NCBI RefSeq assembly: GCF_049800955.1
Contig: NZ_JBNAGA010000003.1
Span: 324,625 to 388,624, forward strand
Source of the DNA: JAKVBH01 sp049800955
Lineage (GTDB): Bacteria > Pseudomonadota > Alphaproteobacteria > Rhodobacterales > Rhodobacteraceae
DNA length: 64,000 bases
Direction: 5' to 3'
A program made the translations under genes and the position numbers. This document shows, one piece after another, positions 24,910 through 36,777 of the stretch. Each line of letters begins with the position of its first letter. The stretch's first letter is position 1. The notes under the pieces are model-generated. The model had not been told where the DNA came from and made no database searches. It saw only the letters and a list, made by a program, of their open reading frames with translations.

Positions 24910-25980
24910 ATGTCTGACCTGCGTGAAAAGTATATTTCTCTGATTGCCGAGGCCGCAGATGAAGCCGCCCTGGAGGCCTTGCGCGTGCAGGCCGTTGGCA
25001 AAAAGGGTGAGGTCAGCCTGCAGATGCGCAGCCTGGGCAAGATGACACCTGAGGAGCGTCAGGTGGCGGGCCCGGCGTTGAATGCCCTGAAAGACGAGAT
25101 CAATTCGGCCCTTGCGGCCAAGAAAGCGGCGCTGGCCGATGCGGCGCTGGATGCGCGATTGCAAACGGAATGGCTGGACGTCACTCTGCCGGCCCGCCCA
25201 TCGCGGCAAGGGTCTATCCATCCGGTGAGCCAGGTGACGGAAGAGGTCACCGCGATCTTTGCAGAGCTGGGCTTCTCCGTTGCGGAAGGCCCCCAGATTG
25301 ACAGCGATTGGTATAATTTTGACGCTTTGAATATCCCGGGCCATCATCCTGCGCGGGCGGAGATGGACACGTTTTACATGGCGCGCGATGAGGGCGATAA
25401 CCGTCCCCCCCATGTGCTGCGCACGCATACCAGCCCCGTGCAGATCCGCACGATGGAAAAACAGGGCGCGCCGATTCGCATCATCGCCCCGGGCCGGGTC
25501 TACCGCGCGGATTATGACCAGACCCACACACCGATGTTCCATCAGGTCGAAGGCCTCGCGATCGACAAAGACATCTCGATGGCGAACCTGAAATGGACGC
25601 TGGAGGAATTCCTGCGCGCGTTCTTCGAGGTGGATGCCGTAGAGCTGCGCTTCCGCGCCTCGCATTTCCCCTTCACCGAGCCTTCCGCGGAAGTCGACAT
25701 CCGCTGTTCCTGGGAAGGGGGCACGCTCAAAGTGGGCGAGGGGGATGATTGGCTGGAGATTTTGGGCTCCGGCATGGTGCATCCAAAGGTGTTGCAGGCC
25801 GGTGGCATTGACCCCGATCTGTGGCAGGGCTTTGCCTTTGGCATCGGGATCGACCGGATTGCCATGTTGAAATACGGCATCCCCGATCTGCGCGCCTTCT
25901 TTGACAGTGATCTACGCTGGCTGCGCCACTACGGGTTCAATGCGCTCAGCCAGCCCAATCTGCATGGTGGTTTGAGCTAA
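24910..25980 (+). CDS. pheS: Phenylalanine--tRNA ligase alpha subunit
   Basis: A 356-residue PheS with the N-terminal coiled coil (about 1-90), then the class II catalytic core: VAEGPQIDSDWYNFDALNIP (motif 1), VLRTHTSPVQIRTM, GRVYRADYDQTHTPMFHQVE (motif 2) and FGIGIDRIAMLKYGIPDLR (motif 3). The open frame continues far upstream, but the family sequence starts at MSDLREKYISLIAEA. pheT is not within the next genes, which is common in this order, where a gene or two may intervene. Confidence 0.97.
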   Translation: MSDLREKYISLIAEAADEAALEALRVQAVGKKGEVSLQMRSLGKMTPEERQVAGPALNALKDEINSALAAKKAALADAALDARLQTEWLDVTLPARPSRQGSIHPVSQVTEEVTAIFAELGFSVAEGPQIDSDWYNFDALNIPGHHPARAEMDTFYMARDEGDNRPPHVLRTHTSPVQIRTMEKQGAPIRIIAPGRVYRADYDQTHTPMFHQVEGLAIDKDISMANLKWTLEEFLRAFFEVDAVELRFRASHFPFTEPSAEVDIRCSWEGGTLKVGEGDDWLEILGSGMVHPKVLQAGGIDPDLWQGFAFGIGIDRIAMLKYGIPDLRAFFDSDLRWLRHYGFNALSQPNLHGGLS

Positions 25981-26065
25981 CGACACAAGCGGTGCTGCGG
26001 CCTTGATCGCAAGGTGGCGCGGCTTGCCGGCTTTAGGTCTCCTGTGATCCGATAGTTGGGGCAGG

Positions 26066-27034
26066 TCACCTCATCTGCGACAGCGCTGTGAGGAGATGGG
26101 CCTGAAAGGCCTCGGGCGCTTCGATTTGCGGAATGTGACCGACGTTCTCCAGCCAGTAGAGGTCTGCTTTGGTGATCTCGGCCAGCGTCTCTGCCTGCTC
26201 GGGAGGGGTGAGTCTGTCTTCGCGGCCCCAGATTAGGGCGAGGGGTTGGCCGTAATCAGCCCAGGCGCTGCTTTGCGTACTGATGGTCTTGCGTGTGTCG
26301 GGGGCGATGAGCGAAGGGAGCCAATCGGCAAAGGCTTCCGTGGTTCCCTCGCGCCGCATGGGCCGTTGCAGGATCTCGATGCGGGCATCCGTGGCCGCCT
26401 CCGTTTGATGCAGCATGGGGCGGAGCAGGGCGCGTGTCAGGAGCGGGTTCAGGGCGCTGGCCGTGCCGATCCAGCGCCGCGCACTCTCAGATTTCAGAGG
26501 CAGGGGCAGGGACTTGGCTGTTTTGGCTTCGGTCAATCCAACCGCGCCCGCCACGAGAACGAGACCGGCGAAGCGGTCCGGATTTCGCAAGGCAGCCTCG
26601 GACCCTGGTGCCGCGCCAAATGAATGCGCCACGAGGATCGGCGTCACGTCCAATGCTTCAACGATCGCAAGGATGCGCTCAGCCTGTCGGATGCGGCTAT
26701 AGTCGCCGTCGCGCGCGCGGTCTGAGAAGCCAAACGGCGTGAGATCAAAGGCAATCGCGCGGTAGCCCTCTGCGGCCATGGCATCGACCGTTTCCATCCA
26801 GAGGCCGGACCACGCGCCTGTGCCATGAGCGAAGAGCAGCGGAATACCATCGGCCGGGCCGCGTTCTTGTACGAAAACAGCGCCCTCACGGGTGCTCAGG
26901 AAGCGGCCTGTTTCGGGGGCGGAGACGGTGTGTGTTTCCGTTTCGCGCACATGGGCCGCGCCACGGAAGACCGCGAGGACGCCAAAGAGCAGCACACAGA
27001 CGACGAGCAAGAGGCGGAGTATTTTTCCAATCAT
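26066..27034 (-). CDS. Alpha/beta hydrolase with N-terminal membrane anchor
   Basis: A 322-residue serine hydrolase. Residues 3-24 are a hydrophobic signal anchor; the catalytic serine is Ser138 in VAHSFGAAPG, the acid is probably Asp in WGREDRLTPP and the histidine is in VGHIPQIEA. The HGTG at 70-73 supplies the oxyanion hole. The catalytic domain is likely periplasmic. The substrate cannot be predicted. The gene sits between pheS (convergent) and the purine transport operon, separated from the latter by a terminator. Confidence 0.87.
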   Translation of the reverse strand: MIGKILRLLLVVCVLLFGVLAVFRGAAHVRETETHTVSAPETGRFLSTREGAVFVQERGPADGIPLLFAHGTGAWSGLWMETVDAMAAEGYRAIAFDLTPFGFSDRARDGDYSRIRQAERILAIVEALDVTPILVAHSFGAAPGSEAALRNPDRFAGLVLVAGAVGLTEAKTAKSLPLPLKSESARRWIGTASALNPLLTRALLRPMLHQTEAATDARIEILQRPMRREGTTEAFADWLPSLIAPDTRKTISTQSSAWADYGQPLALIWGREDRLTPPEQAETLAEITKADLYWLENVGHIPQIEAPEAFQAHLLTALSQMR

Positions 27035-27057
27035 GTCCGTACCCTAACCCACCGCCA

Positions 27058-27091
27058 TCAAATGAAAAGGCCCGCCAAATGGGCGGGCCTT
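27058..27091 (-). terminator. Rho-independent terminator of the xdh-purine transport operon
   Basis: AAGGCCCGCC and GGCGGGCCTT (27067-27091) form a perfect 10-bp stem with a five-base loop. Read on the minus strand it is followed by TTTTCATTT. It lies 24 bases after the stop of the binding-protein gene. Confidence 0.9.
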
Positions 27092-27114
27092 ATGGTGTTT
27101 GCCTCGAAGCGGGA

Positions 27115-28212
27115 TCAGTTGGGGATATCGCCGCTGATGCCTTCGATGTAGAAGTTCATGCCCAGAAGGGGGCCATCTGCGATCACTTCGCCCTCGGCGA
27201 GGAATTGTGTGCCGTCCTGCTTGTTCATCGGGCCGGTGAAGGGATGGTATTCGCCTGCCGTGATCGCATCAATCATGGCTTGTGCTTCGGCGCGCACATC
27301 AGCGGGGATTGCGTCAGTCATCTCGCCGATCACAACTTCGCCCTCGGGCATGCCCGCCCAGCTGTCCACCTGCTCATAGGTGCCGTCCATCAACTGGCCC
27401 ACGCGCTTGACGTAGTAGGGCGACCAATCGTCGATGATGGAAGCCACGCGCGGCCCCGGCGTGCCGTCATCATTGGTGGCGAAGGCCGCCATGTCGGAGG
27501 CTTGGCCGAAGCCCCAGGCTTTGCCGCCTTCCTTGGCGATCTCGGCCAGCGGTGCGGTGGAATCGGTATGCGCCGTGATCACGTCAACGCCCTGATCGAG
27601 CATCGCGCGGGCCGCGTCCGCTTCCTTGGCAGGGTCAAACCATGTGTAGGCCCAGGAGACGACCAGCTCGACATCCGGGTTGGCCTTCTTGGCGTGGTGG
27701 AAATAGGAGTTGATGCCCATGATCACTTCGGGGATCGGGAAGGACGCGATGTAGCCGATCTTGTTGGTCTGGGTCATCTTGCCCGCGATATGGCCCACAA
27801 CCGCGCGGCCCTCGTAGAAGCGACCGTTATAGGACGAGACATTGGGATGCTCGCGCTTGTAGCCCGTGGCATGTTCGAACTTCACATTCGGGAATTTCGC
27901 AGCGACGGCATTGGTCGCGTCCATGTACCCGAAAGAGGTCGTGAAGATGATGTCACAGCCAGAGAGCGCCATCTGCGTGATCACGCGTTCTGCATCGGCC
28001 CCCTCAGGCACGCTTTCCTGCCACGCGAGCTCGACCTTGTCGCCATAAGCTTCCTTGACAGCCAGTGCGCCTTGGTGGTGCTGGAAGGTCCAGCCGCCGT
28101 CGCCAATCGGACCGACATAGACAAAGCAGGCCTTTGTGGTTTCTGCCATGGCAGGCGCGGCGAAGCCCATGGCAGCGGCGGCCGCTGTTGCGAGCAGAGT
28201 TCTACGGATCAT
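27115..28212 (-). CDS. BMP-family (Med-type) ABC transporter binding protein
   Basis: A 365-residue periplasmic binding protein of the BMP/PnrA family, which binds purine nucleosides or related compounds. The signal peptide runs MIRRTLLATAAAAAMGF.. to APAMA|ETT. VYVGPIGDGGWTFQHHQG is the conserved nucleoside-binding start, and SFGYMDATNAVAAKFPNVKF is also typical. No lipobox is seen, so it is probably soluble in the periplasm. It is the last gene of the operon, 66 bases after the second permease, and with the xdh genes upstream it points to uptake of purines such as hypoxanthine, xanthine or their nucleosides. Confidence 0.9.
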   Translation of the reverse strand: MIRRTLLATAAAAAMGFAAPAMAETTKACFVYVGPIGDGGWTFQHHQGALAVKEAYGDKVELAWQESVPEGADAERVITQMALSGCDIIFTTSFGYMDATNAVAAKFPNVKFEHATGYKREHPNVSSYNGRFYEGRAVVGHIAGKMTQTNKIGYIASFPIPEVIMGINSYFHHAKKANPDVELVVSWAYTWFDPAKEADAARAMLDQGVDVITAHTDSTAPLAEIAKEGGKAWGFGQASDMAAFATNDDGTPGPRVASIIDDWSPYYVKRVGQLMDGTYEQVDSWAGMPEGEVVIGEMTDAIPADVRAEAQAMIDAITAGEYHPFTGPMNKQDGTQFLAEGEVIADGPLLGMNFYIEGISGDIPN

Positions 28213-28278
28213 TGGTTTCTCCCCAGTTGAACGGGCCGAGTGGCGGCCCTGATTAAGCAGTATCTCTTGTGTCAGCCT

Positions 28279-29211
28279 TCAGCGTGACGCCTGAAATGTC
28301 TGTCCGAGGCTGGCCGGAGCGGCATGGCTCCCCTGTCTGCGGTTGGACGAGATCAAGACAAGTACGAGGATCGTTATCAGATAGGGCGACATAGACAAGT
28401 ATTGCACGCCTACGGTTGCTCCTGCCGCCTGCAGATTCAACTGTAAGACGGTAAGCCCGCCGAACAAATAAGCACCGACCAAAACCCGTCCCGCGCGCCA
28501 GCTGGCAAAGACCACGATGGCCAGCGCGATCCAGCCTGCGCCTGCGGTCATGCCCTCGGTCCATTGTGGGACGCGCACAAGGCTGAGATACGCGCCGCCC
28601 AGGCCCGCGCAAGCACCGCCAAACATGATCGCCATGAACCTGATCCGCACGACCTTGTAGCCCAGGGCATGGGCGGCGTCGTGGTTTTCACCCACGGCGC
28701 GCAACACAAGGCCCGCACGCGTGTATTTGAGCACGTACCAGACCGCCAACACCAGCAGGAGCGAGAGATAGACCATTGGGTCATGATTGAAGAGAACGGG
28801 GCCAAAGAAGGGCAATTCAGAAAGCGCCCCCAGCTCGACCTTGGGCAGGGTCGGGGATTTGATCCCCTCATAGGGCTTGCCGATCAAAGCCGAGAGCCCC
28901 AGCCCCACCAGCGTGAGCCCTAGCCCCGTGGCCACTTGATTGGACAACAGCACCTGCGTGAGAAACCCAAAGGCCAGCGAGAAGACCGCGCCCGCAAGCG
29001 CTGCAGCGGCGAAGCCGAGAGCGGGGCTGTCGGTGTTCACGCCGATGACGAACCCAATGACCGCGCCAAAGATCATCATGCCCTCTACGCCGAGGTTCAA
29101 TACGCCCGAGCGCTCGACCACCATTTCGCCAATGGCGGCAAGCAGGATGGGGGTCGAGGAGACCATCAGGGCTGCGATGAGCAGGGCGGGGTTGATGCTT
29201 GAGAGATCCAT
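28279..29211 (-). CDS. Nucleoside/purine-type ABC transporter permease 2
   Basis: A 310-residue inner-membrane permease of the branched-chain amino acid/nucleoside group (as YufQ or NupQ), with about eight to nine hydrophobic segments. GVLNLGVEGMMIFGAVIGF and AVGENHDAAHALGY are the conserved coupling regions. Its start overlaps the stop of the other permease by one base. The two permeases should form the heterodimeric channel of the purine transporter. Confidence 0.9.
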   Translation of the reverse strand: MDLSSINPALLIAALMVSSTPILLAAIGEMVVERSGVLNLGVEGMMIFGAVIGFVIGVNTDSPALGFAAAALAGAVFSLAFGFLTQVLLSNQVATGLGLTLVGLGLSALIGKPYEGIKSPTLPKVELGALSELPFFGPVLFNHDPMVYLSLLLVLAVWYVLKYTRAGLVLRAVGENHDAAHALGYKVVRIRFMAIMFGGACAGLGGAYLSLVRVPQWTEGMTAGAGWIALAIVVFASWRAGRVLVGAYLFGGLTVLQLNLQAAGATVGVQYLSMSPYLITILVLVLISSNRRQGSHAAPASLGQTFQASR

Positions 29212-30296
29212 TACGCCACTGCCTTTCCACCGAAACGTAGCCGGTAATTCGTGAAGACATCCATCGCCAGCAGGAAAAAGAGCAGCATGCCCTGAAAGAG
29301 CTGGATCGCCGCGGCGGGTACGCCGAGCATCAGTTGCGCCAGTTCACCGCCGATATAGGTCAGCGCCATCAAGAGCCCTGCGAGCAAGATGCCCACCGGG
29401 TGCAGCCGGCCCAAAAAGGCCACGATGATCGCGGTGAACCCATAGCCGGAGGCGAAATCGATGGTGATCTGACCAGCAGGTCCACTGACCTCGAAGAGGC
29501 CCGCCATGCCTGCGAGCGCCCCCGCAAGGCCCAGACAAAAGATGACGATCCGCGTTGTGTTGACCCCGGCAAAGCGCGCGGCGCGCGGGGCTTCACCGGC
29601 CAGCCGGATCTGAAAGCCCCGGATGTGGCGGGTCATCATGACATAGGCGCCGATAACCGCGATGAAGGCCATGACCACGCCCCAATGCATGCCGGTTCCC
29701 GCGATCAGCTCGGGATTGGCGGAGGCCTCCCATTGCCCAAGGTTGCGCGATCCCGGAAAGCCCATGCCTTCGGGGTTGCGCAAGAGGCCCGAGGAGACGG
29801 AGGCCAGAATGTTCTCCGCCACATAGACGAGCATGAGCGAGACAAGGATTTCATTGGTGCCAAAGCGGGTCTTGAGCAGGGCAGGGATCATCGCCCAGGC
29901 CCATCCCCCCAGCGCACCGCACAGGACCATCAGTGGAAAGATGAACGCGCTTTCAGAAGGGTAGAAGGCCAGCCCGGCCCCCGCCCCACAGATCGCGCCC
30001 ATGATGTACTGGCCCTCGGCCCCGATATTCCAAATCCCCGCGCGAAAGCCGATGGACAGGCCAATGGCTATCAGGATCAGTGGACCCGCCTTGACCAGCA
30101 ATTGCGGCCGCGAATAGGCGGCAAATTGCTCCGCGAAGAGCGGGTCCCAAAAGATGATGCGGATGGCTTCAAACGGATCCTGACCCAGCAGCGCGAACAT
30201 CACGCCGCCTGCGATCATCGTCAGCGCTACCGCCAGTAGCGGGGTGATGGCCGCCATGGTCCGGTTGGGGGACAGTCGTTTCTCAAGCCGCACCAT
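29211..30296 (-). CDS. Nucleoside/purine-type ABC transporter permease 1
   Basis: A 361-residue permease of the same group as its neighbour (as YufP or NupP). Segments GIWNIGAEGQYIMGAICGAG and RLAGEAPRAARFAGVN carry the family signature. I start it at 30296 (MVRLEKRLSP, with AGGTGG before it); an upstream GTG at 30314 is less likely. The first bases overlap the ATPase gene, so translation is coupled. Confidence 0.9.
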   Translation of the reverse strand: MVRLEKRLSPNRTMAAITPLLAVALTMIAGGVMFALLGQDPFEAIRIIFWDPLFAEQFAAYSRPQLLVKAGPLILIAIGLSIGFRAGIWNIGAEGQYIMGAICGAGAGLAFYPSESAFIFPLMVLCGALGGWAWAMIPALLKTRFGTNEILVSLMLVYVAENILASVSSGLLRNPEGMGFPGSRNLGQWEASANPELIAGTGMHWGVVMAFIAVIGAYVMMTRHIRGFQIRLAGEAPRAARFAGVNTTRIVIFCLGLAGALAGMAGLFEVSGPAGQITIDFASGYGFTAIIVAFLGRLHPVGILLAGLLMALTYIGGELAQLMLGVPAAAIQLFQGMLLFFLLAMDVFTNYRLRFGGKAVA

Positions 30297-31806
30297 GGGC
30301 CACCTCCATCCCATGCGCGCCGCCCATCATGAGCCCGATCTCATCCACGCTAAGCCCCTCAACAGGCCTGATCTCGCTGATCCGCCCTTCGTTGAGCGCG
30401 CCGAAGTTGTCGGCAATTTCCATCAGTTCATCAAGGTCTTGCGAGACAACGACAACGGCTGCACCTCCGGCTGAGAGATCGAGAAGCGCCTGCCGGATCG
30501 CGGCTGCGGCGGCGGCGTCTACCCCCCAGGTTGGCTGGTTCACAACAAGCACTTCCGGCGCCTGCAGCACCTCGCGGCCAATGACGTATTTCTGCAAGTT
30601 TCCCCCCGAAAGAGCACGCGCCGCGACATGGGTGCCCGGCGTGCGCACATCAAAATCCCGGATGACATCGCTGGCGAAATCCTCTGCGCGCGCCCAATTC
30701 ACGAACCCCCGGTTGAGCATGCCCTTGCGCAGTGTCCCTGTGAGCGCCGCGTTTTCCGTTAGGCTCATGTCCGGCACTGCCGCATGGCCCAACCGTTCCT
30801 CGGGGGCGCTCAAAACCCCGATCCCGCGACGCGCCTCAGGCCCGAGATGCCCGACCGCCTGACCGTCCAGGACAATCGTGTCCTTGCCGGTTTTCCGTTC
30901 GCCCGAAAGGGCGAGCAGCAATTCATCCTGCCCATTCCCGGCAACCCCGCCAATGCCCAGGATTTGCCCGGCGCGGACCTGAAAGGAGATGTCCTTGAGC
31001 GCGGTGCCGAAGGCATCGGGGGCGGGCAGGCTGAGGTTCTGGACAGATAACCGGATGGGACCGGGCGCATGACTGCGCGCCTTGGGGCTCGCAAAAGATG
31101 CGCCAACCATCATCTCCGCCAATTCGCGCGCGGTGGTCTCCTTGGGTGTGCAGGTGGCGACTTTCTTGCCCAGGCGCAGGATCGTCGCCGTGTCACACAG
31201 GCTGCGAATTTCTTCCAGCTTATGCGAAATATAGAGGATCGACGTGCCCTCTGCAGCAAGCTGGCGCAGGGTTTTGAACAAAATGTCGACCTCCTGCGGC
31301 GTCAGCACGGAGGTCGGCTCATCCATGATCAGAAGGCGCGGATTTTGAAGAAGGCAGCGGATGATTTCCACACGCTGGCGCTCGCCCGCCGACAGGGTTC
31401 CGACAATGCGCTCGGGAGAAAGTGGCAGGCCGTAGGCATGTGACACGTCTCGAATGCGCTTGGCGAGATCGCGCGCCTTTGGCGGATTGTCCATGCCAAG
31501 CGCGATGTTCTCAGCGACATCAAGCGCATCGAACAATGAGAAATGCTGAAACACCATGGCCACACCCGCGCTGCGCGCCGCCTGCGGTGAATTCGGCGCA
31601 AAGGTTTGCCCTGCCAGCTTCAAGGTGCCGCGATCGGGTTTGACGAGCCCGTAGATCATCTTGACCAGCGTGGATTTGCCCGCGCCATTCTCGCCCAGAA
31701 GAGCGTGGATTTCGCCTGTGCCAATGGAAAATGACACGTCATCATTGGCCACCACACCGGGATAGGCCTTGGTCAAGCCGTCAAGCGCGAGAAGCGTGTC
31801 GGTCAT
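30283..31806 (-). CDS. Nucleoside/purine-type ABC transporter ATPase, two domains
   Basis: A 507-residue protein with two ABC domains, as in RbsA/YufO-type ATPases. Domain 1 has Walker A GENGAGKST, signature LSAGERQ and Walker B LLIMDEPTSVL. Domain 2 has the characteristic altered Walker A GVAGNGQDEL and signature LSGGNLQ. The start is placed at MTDTLLALDG; the gene overlaps the end of xdhC by 26 bases, tying transport to xanthine dehydrogenase maturation in a single transcript. Confidence 0.92.
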   Translation of the reverse strand: MTDTLLALDGLTKAYPGVVANDDVSFSIGTGEIHALLGENGAGKSTLVKMIYGLVKPDRGTLKLAGQTFAPNSPQAARSAGVAMVFQHFSLFDALDVAENIALGMDNPPKARDLAKRIRDVSHAYGLPLSPERIVGTLSAGERQRVEIIRCLLQNPRLLIMDEPTSVLTPQEVDILFKTLRQLAAEGTSILYISHKLEEIRSLCDTATILRLGKKVATCTPKETTARELAEMMVGASFASPKARSHAPGPIRLSVQNLSLPAPDAFGTALKDISFQVRAGQILGIGGVAGNGQDELLLALSGERKTGKDTIVLDGQAVGHLGPEARRGIGVLSAPEERLGHAAVPDMSLTENAALTGTLRKGMLNRGFVNWARAEDFASDVIRDFDVRTPGTHVAARALSGGNLQKYVIGREVLQAPEVLVVNQPTWGVDAAAAAAIRQALLDLSAGGAAVVVVSQDLDELMEIADNFGALNEGRISEIRPVEGLSVDEIGLMMGGAHGMEVAHGAA

Positions 31807-32770
31807 CTGGATGTCCCTGTTCGTCTCGTGGGCCCTCGGCAGATTGCGCGGCCGGGTGCCAATTGGTTTGGAGGTATCGCGCTGCCACACCGACTGCAAT
31901 GGCATGTGGATGTTTGCCCAAGGCGGGATCGCCGATGGGGCAGGTGATGCGATCGATCGTTTGGGGGGTGTGCCCCAGCTCCATCAGCCTCTTGCGGAAC
32001 CGCGCCCATTTCGTCTCTGAGCCGATCAGCCCCAGCGAGGCAAAGCCATGGCAGAGCCCCGCATGGCACAGCGCCAGATCAAGCGCGTGGCTGTAGGTCA
32101 GCACGAGGTGATGGGCGTCGTGAGGCGCGCGGGCCATGGCCTGCTCCAAGGCGGGGCTGGGCAGCGTGTTGACGTGCGACGGGACCGCATCGGGGAAGCG
32201 TTCCAGCCCGACATCAAGCCAAGTGATCCGGGCGTCGGGCAATGGCGCCAGGACCTCGACAAGCGCGCGGCCCACGTGGCCTGCGCCCCAAATCCAAAGT
32301 GGCCGGCGCGCTGGCGCGACAGGTTCGATCATCCAATCTGCCGTGAACTGACAGCAAGGCTCTTGCCCGGACTGACGCCACATGCGCAACGCTGCCATGA
32401 CGGCGAGCGGTTGGTCACCGATCCCGCGCGCGAAGACACCGCTGTCGGGGATCTGGGCCACACGTTCGGCATCAAACACCTCCGTGACCAACGTCACAGC
32501 GCCGCCGCAGCACTGGCCAAGTTCAGGTCCGAGCGCATGCCGGGACACAGTATAGGTGTCGCGCTCCAGCGCCGCTTGCGCCGCCGCAAACTCCAATGCG
32601 CCCCCGCCGATGGTCCCGCTCTGACCGCCTTGCCAAACCAGCATCGCAGCGCCAACCTCGCGGGGTGACGAGCCCCGGATCTGGGCAATGACCACACGGG
32701 CGACCCGGCCATGGGCCGCCACAGCCTGCGCGAGCTTCACCTTGTCAAAGCCTACGACTTCACCTCCCAT
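31781..32770 (-). CDS. xdhC: Xanthine dehydrogenase accessory protein XdhC
   Basis: A 329-residue XdhC, which binds the molybdenum cofactor, protects its sulfurated form and inserts it into XdhB. The N-terminal block VVIAQIRGSSPREVGAAMLV and CCGGAVTL, and the Rossmann-like LWIWGAGHVGRALVEVL in the C-terminal half, match the family, and the size agrees with the Rhodobacter protein. It overlaps xdhB by 11 bases and the transporter ATPase by 26. Confidence 0.93.
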   Translation of the reverse strand: MGGEVVGFDKVKLAQAVAAHGRVARVVIAQIRGSSPREVGAAMLVWQGGQSGTIGGGALEFAAAQAALERDTYTVSRHALGPELGQCCGGAVTLVTEVFDAERVAQIPDSGVFARGIGDQPLAVMAALRMWRQSGQEPCCQFTADWMIEPVAPARRPLWIWGAGHVGRALVEVLAPLPDARITWLDVGLERFPDAVPSHVNTLPSPALEQAMARAPHDAHHLVLTYSHALDLALCHAGLCHGFASLGLIGSETKWARFRKRLMELGHTPQTIDRITCPIGDPALGKHPHAIAVGVAARYLQTNWHPAAQSAEGPRDEQGHPDDRHASRA

Positions 32771-35095
32771 GGCGCACCCGCTCGACGGCCCAAAGAACCT
32801 GCTCCGGCGTAGCTGGCGCTGGGAGGTCCGGATACCCCGGCCCGCAGGACGCGACGGCATCCGAGAGGGCAAAGAAGACAGACATGCCAAGCATGAACGG
32901 CGGCTCGCCTACGGCTTTCGAGCGGTAGATCGTCTCGGCGCGGTTCTCTCCCTCCCACAGATCGACGTTGAAGATATCCGGCGTGTCCGACGCGGCAGGT
33001 ATTTTGTAGGTCGAAGGGGCATGGGTGCACAGCCGTCCGGCCTCATCCCAGACAAGCTCCTCCATCGTGAGCCAGCCAGCACCCTGCACAAAGCCGCCCT
33101 CGACTTGTCCAATATCCAGCGCCGGGTTGAGAGACCGGCCTGCGTCATGCAGGATGTCGCTGCGCAAAATGCGATACTCGCCCGTCAATGTATCGATGAC
33201 CACTTCCGAGCATGCCGCGCCGTAGGCGAAGTAGAAGAAAGGCCGCCCCTGACCCTTGATCCGATCCCAGGCCACGTCTGGCGTTTTGTAAAACCCGGTC
33301 GCTGACAACGAGACGCGCCCCTCATAACAGAGCTTCGCAGCCTCTGCGAAAGCGATATCGTGATCGCCGATCCAGACCCGCCCATCGGCAAACCGGACTT
33401 CTGCAGGCGCCTTTTGGTGCAAACGGGCCAAATGATCTGCCATCCGCTCCCGGATCGTGTTGCATGCCGCAAGCACTGCCATCCCGTTCAAATCCGAGCC
33501 TGAGGAGGCCGCCGTGGCTGATGTGTTGGGAACTTTGGCCGTATCCGTTGCCGTGATGCGGACCGCATGGAGATCTGTGCCAAATCGATCCGCTGCGACC
33601 TGCGCCACCTTCTGAAAAAGGCCCTGGCCCATCTCCGTGCCACCATGGTTCAGCGCGATGGAGCCGTCCTGATACACATGAACCAAAGCCCCCGCCTGAT
33701 TGAGATGGGTCAGCGTAAACGAAATCCCGAATTTGACGGGCGTGAGAGCCAAGCCTTTCTTCAGGATCGGATTTTCTGCATTCCACGCCGCAATCGCCGC
33801 GCGGCGTTTGGCATAGTCCGACGTGTCCGCCAAATGCGCCGTCATCTCATGCAGTATGAAATCCGTGACCTCCATGCCGTAAGGCGTGGTATTGGGCAGA
33901 GCCTCTGTCTTCTTCTGGCTCTCAATACGCCGGGGGTCCGGGGGCAGCGCCCCCGGGGCTTGCCGATAGAAATTCCGTTGCCGCAGCTCCAAAGGATCAA
34001 GGCCCAGCACATGGGCCGCATGGTCCATGACGCGCTCGATGCCCAGCATCCCCTGCGGCCCGCCAAAGCCGCGAAAGGCGGTTGCGCTTTGCATGTTCGT
34101 GCGCAAGCGATGGCTCTCAATGCGGGCGTTGGGCAAAAGGTATGCGTTATCGGCATGCAGCATGGCGCGATCCGCGACAGGCAGAGAGAGATCCTGCGCC
34201 CAGCCGCATCGGGTGTAATGCACAACATCGAGCCCGAGGATATAGCCATCGGGATCAAAGCCCGCACGGTATTTGATACGAAAATCGTGGCGTTTGCCGG
34301 TGACGATCATGTCATCATCCCGGTCATAGCGCATCTTGCAGGGCTGGCCAGTGGTGGCCGCGGCGATGGCGCAGGCCACAGCAAGCGCATTGCCCTGACT
34401 TTCCTTGCCGCCAAAACCACCGCCCATGCGCCGGGTTTCTACCCGGACAGCATGCATCGCCACGCCCAGTGCTTCGGCGACCTTGTGCTGGATCTCGGTC
34501 GGATGCTGGGTGGAGCTGTGGACGAGCATATCGCCATTGTCTTGCGGCAAGGCCAGCGCGGCCTGACCCTCAAGATAGAAGTGTTCCTGACCGCCCATCT
34601 CGATTGTGCCCTCGATCACGTGAGCGGCACCCGACAGCGCAGTCTCAACGTCACCCTTGGCGTAGATGCGAGGCCCGTCCTCAAACCGGGCATGCGCAGC
34701 CAAGGCCTCGTCAATCGTCAGGATTGCCGGCTTCTCTGCATAGGTCACTTTCGCCATGCGTGCGGCTGCGCGGGCAGCAAGATGGCTGTCAGCGATCACG
34801 AGAAAGATCGGCTGGCCCACGTAATGCACCACACCCGTGGCCAAGAGCGGCTCATCATGCACAGATGGCGAGACGTCATTGGCATGGGGCAGATCATCCG
34901 CCGTCAGGACCGCGCGCACACCCGGCGCGCGGTGCACGGCGTCCAGATCAAGATCGGTGATGGTGCCATGGGCCACGCTGGAGAGGCCGAAGGCGAGATG
35001 CAGCGTCCCGCGCGGTACGGGTATGTCATCAACATAGCGTGCACTGCCTGCGACATGCAGCTTGGCGGCATCATGCGGGAGCGGTTTGGCGACGC

Positions 35096-35099
<4 letters not shown>
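32760..35099 (-). CDS. xdhB: Xanthine dehydrogenase, molybdopterin-binding subunit
   Basis: A 779-residue large subunit that carries the molybdenum cofactor and oxidises hypoxanthine to xanthine and xanthine to urate. GSARYVDDIPVPRG at the start, MGGQEHFYLEG, RMGGGFGGKES, FRGFGGPQG and GGTEMGQGLFQKVAQ are cofactor and substrate-channel motifs; the catalytic Glu is in the late VGEPPFMLG region. Size and order xdhA-xdhB-xdhC equal those of Rhodobacter capsulatus. Its start overlaps the xdhA stop (ATGA). Confidence 0.95.
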
Positions 35100-36481
<1,382 letters not shown>

Positions 36482-36777
36482 GTGGGTCAAACCTGCCGCG
36501 TTACCAAGGCCCATTTTTGTGGCCTCCCCTCGATGCGGCGTAGAAAGGGGCCGGGCATTCCCTGTTGTGTCGTGTCAGGCTAGGCGGGGGTGTGCCCCGT
36601 TGGCAAGAAATTTTTGCCCGATCTGGCGTATGTGAGGATCTTGAGCTGTGCGTTTGGGCAATTCCTCGTGGCTTTTGCGGAGTGTGAACGTCCAGGTGGC
36701 TGGTTTTGCGGATGCCATCGCAGATTTAGGGGGCAGGGGGGCTTTTCTTGGCACATCCTGCGCCTTAGCGTGGCGCC
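36482..36777. other. Divergent xdhA-dnaE intergenic region
   Basis: These 296 bases should hold the promoters of xdhA and dnaE. I see one short inverted repeat (GGCAA..TTGCC at about 36602-36618) and no gene, tRNA or strong terminator. Confidence 0.45.

Noticed and set aside
29334..30239. 301-codon plus-strand frame opposite the purine permease
   Set aside because: Composition is Asp/Gly/Arg-rich and unlike a protein family; the opposite strand encodes a clear permease.
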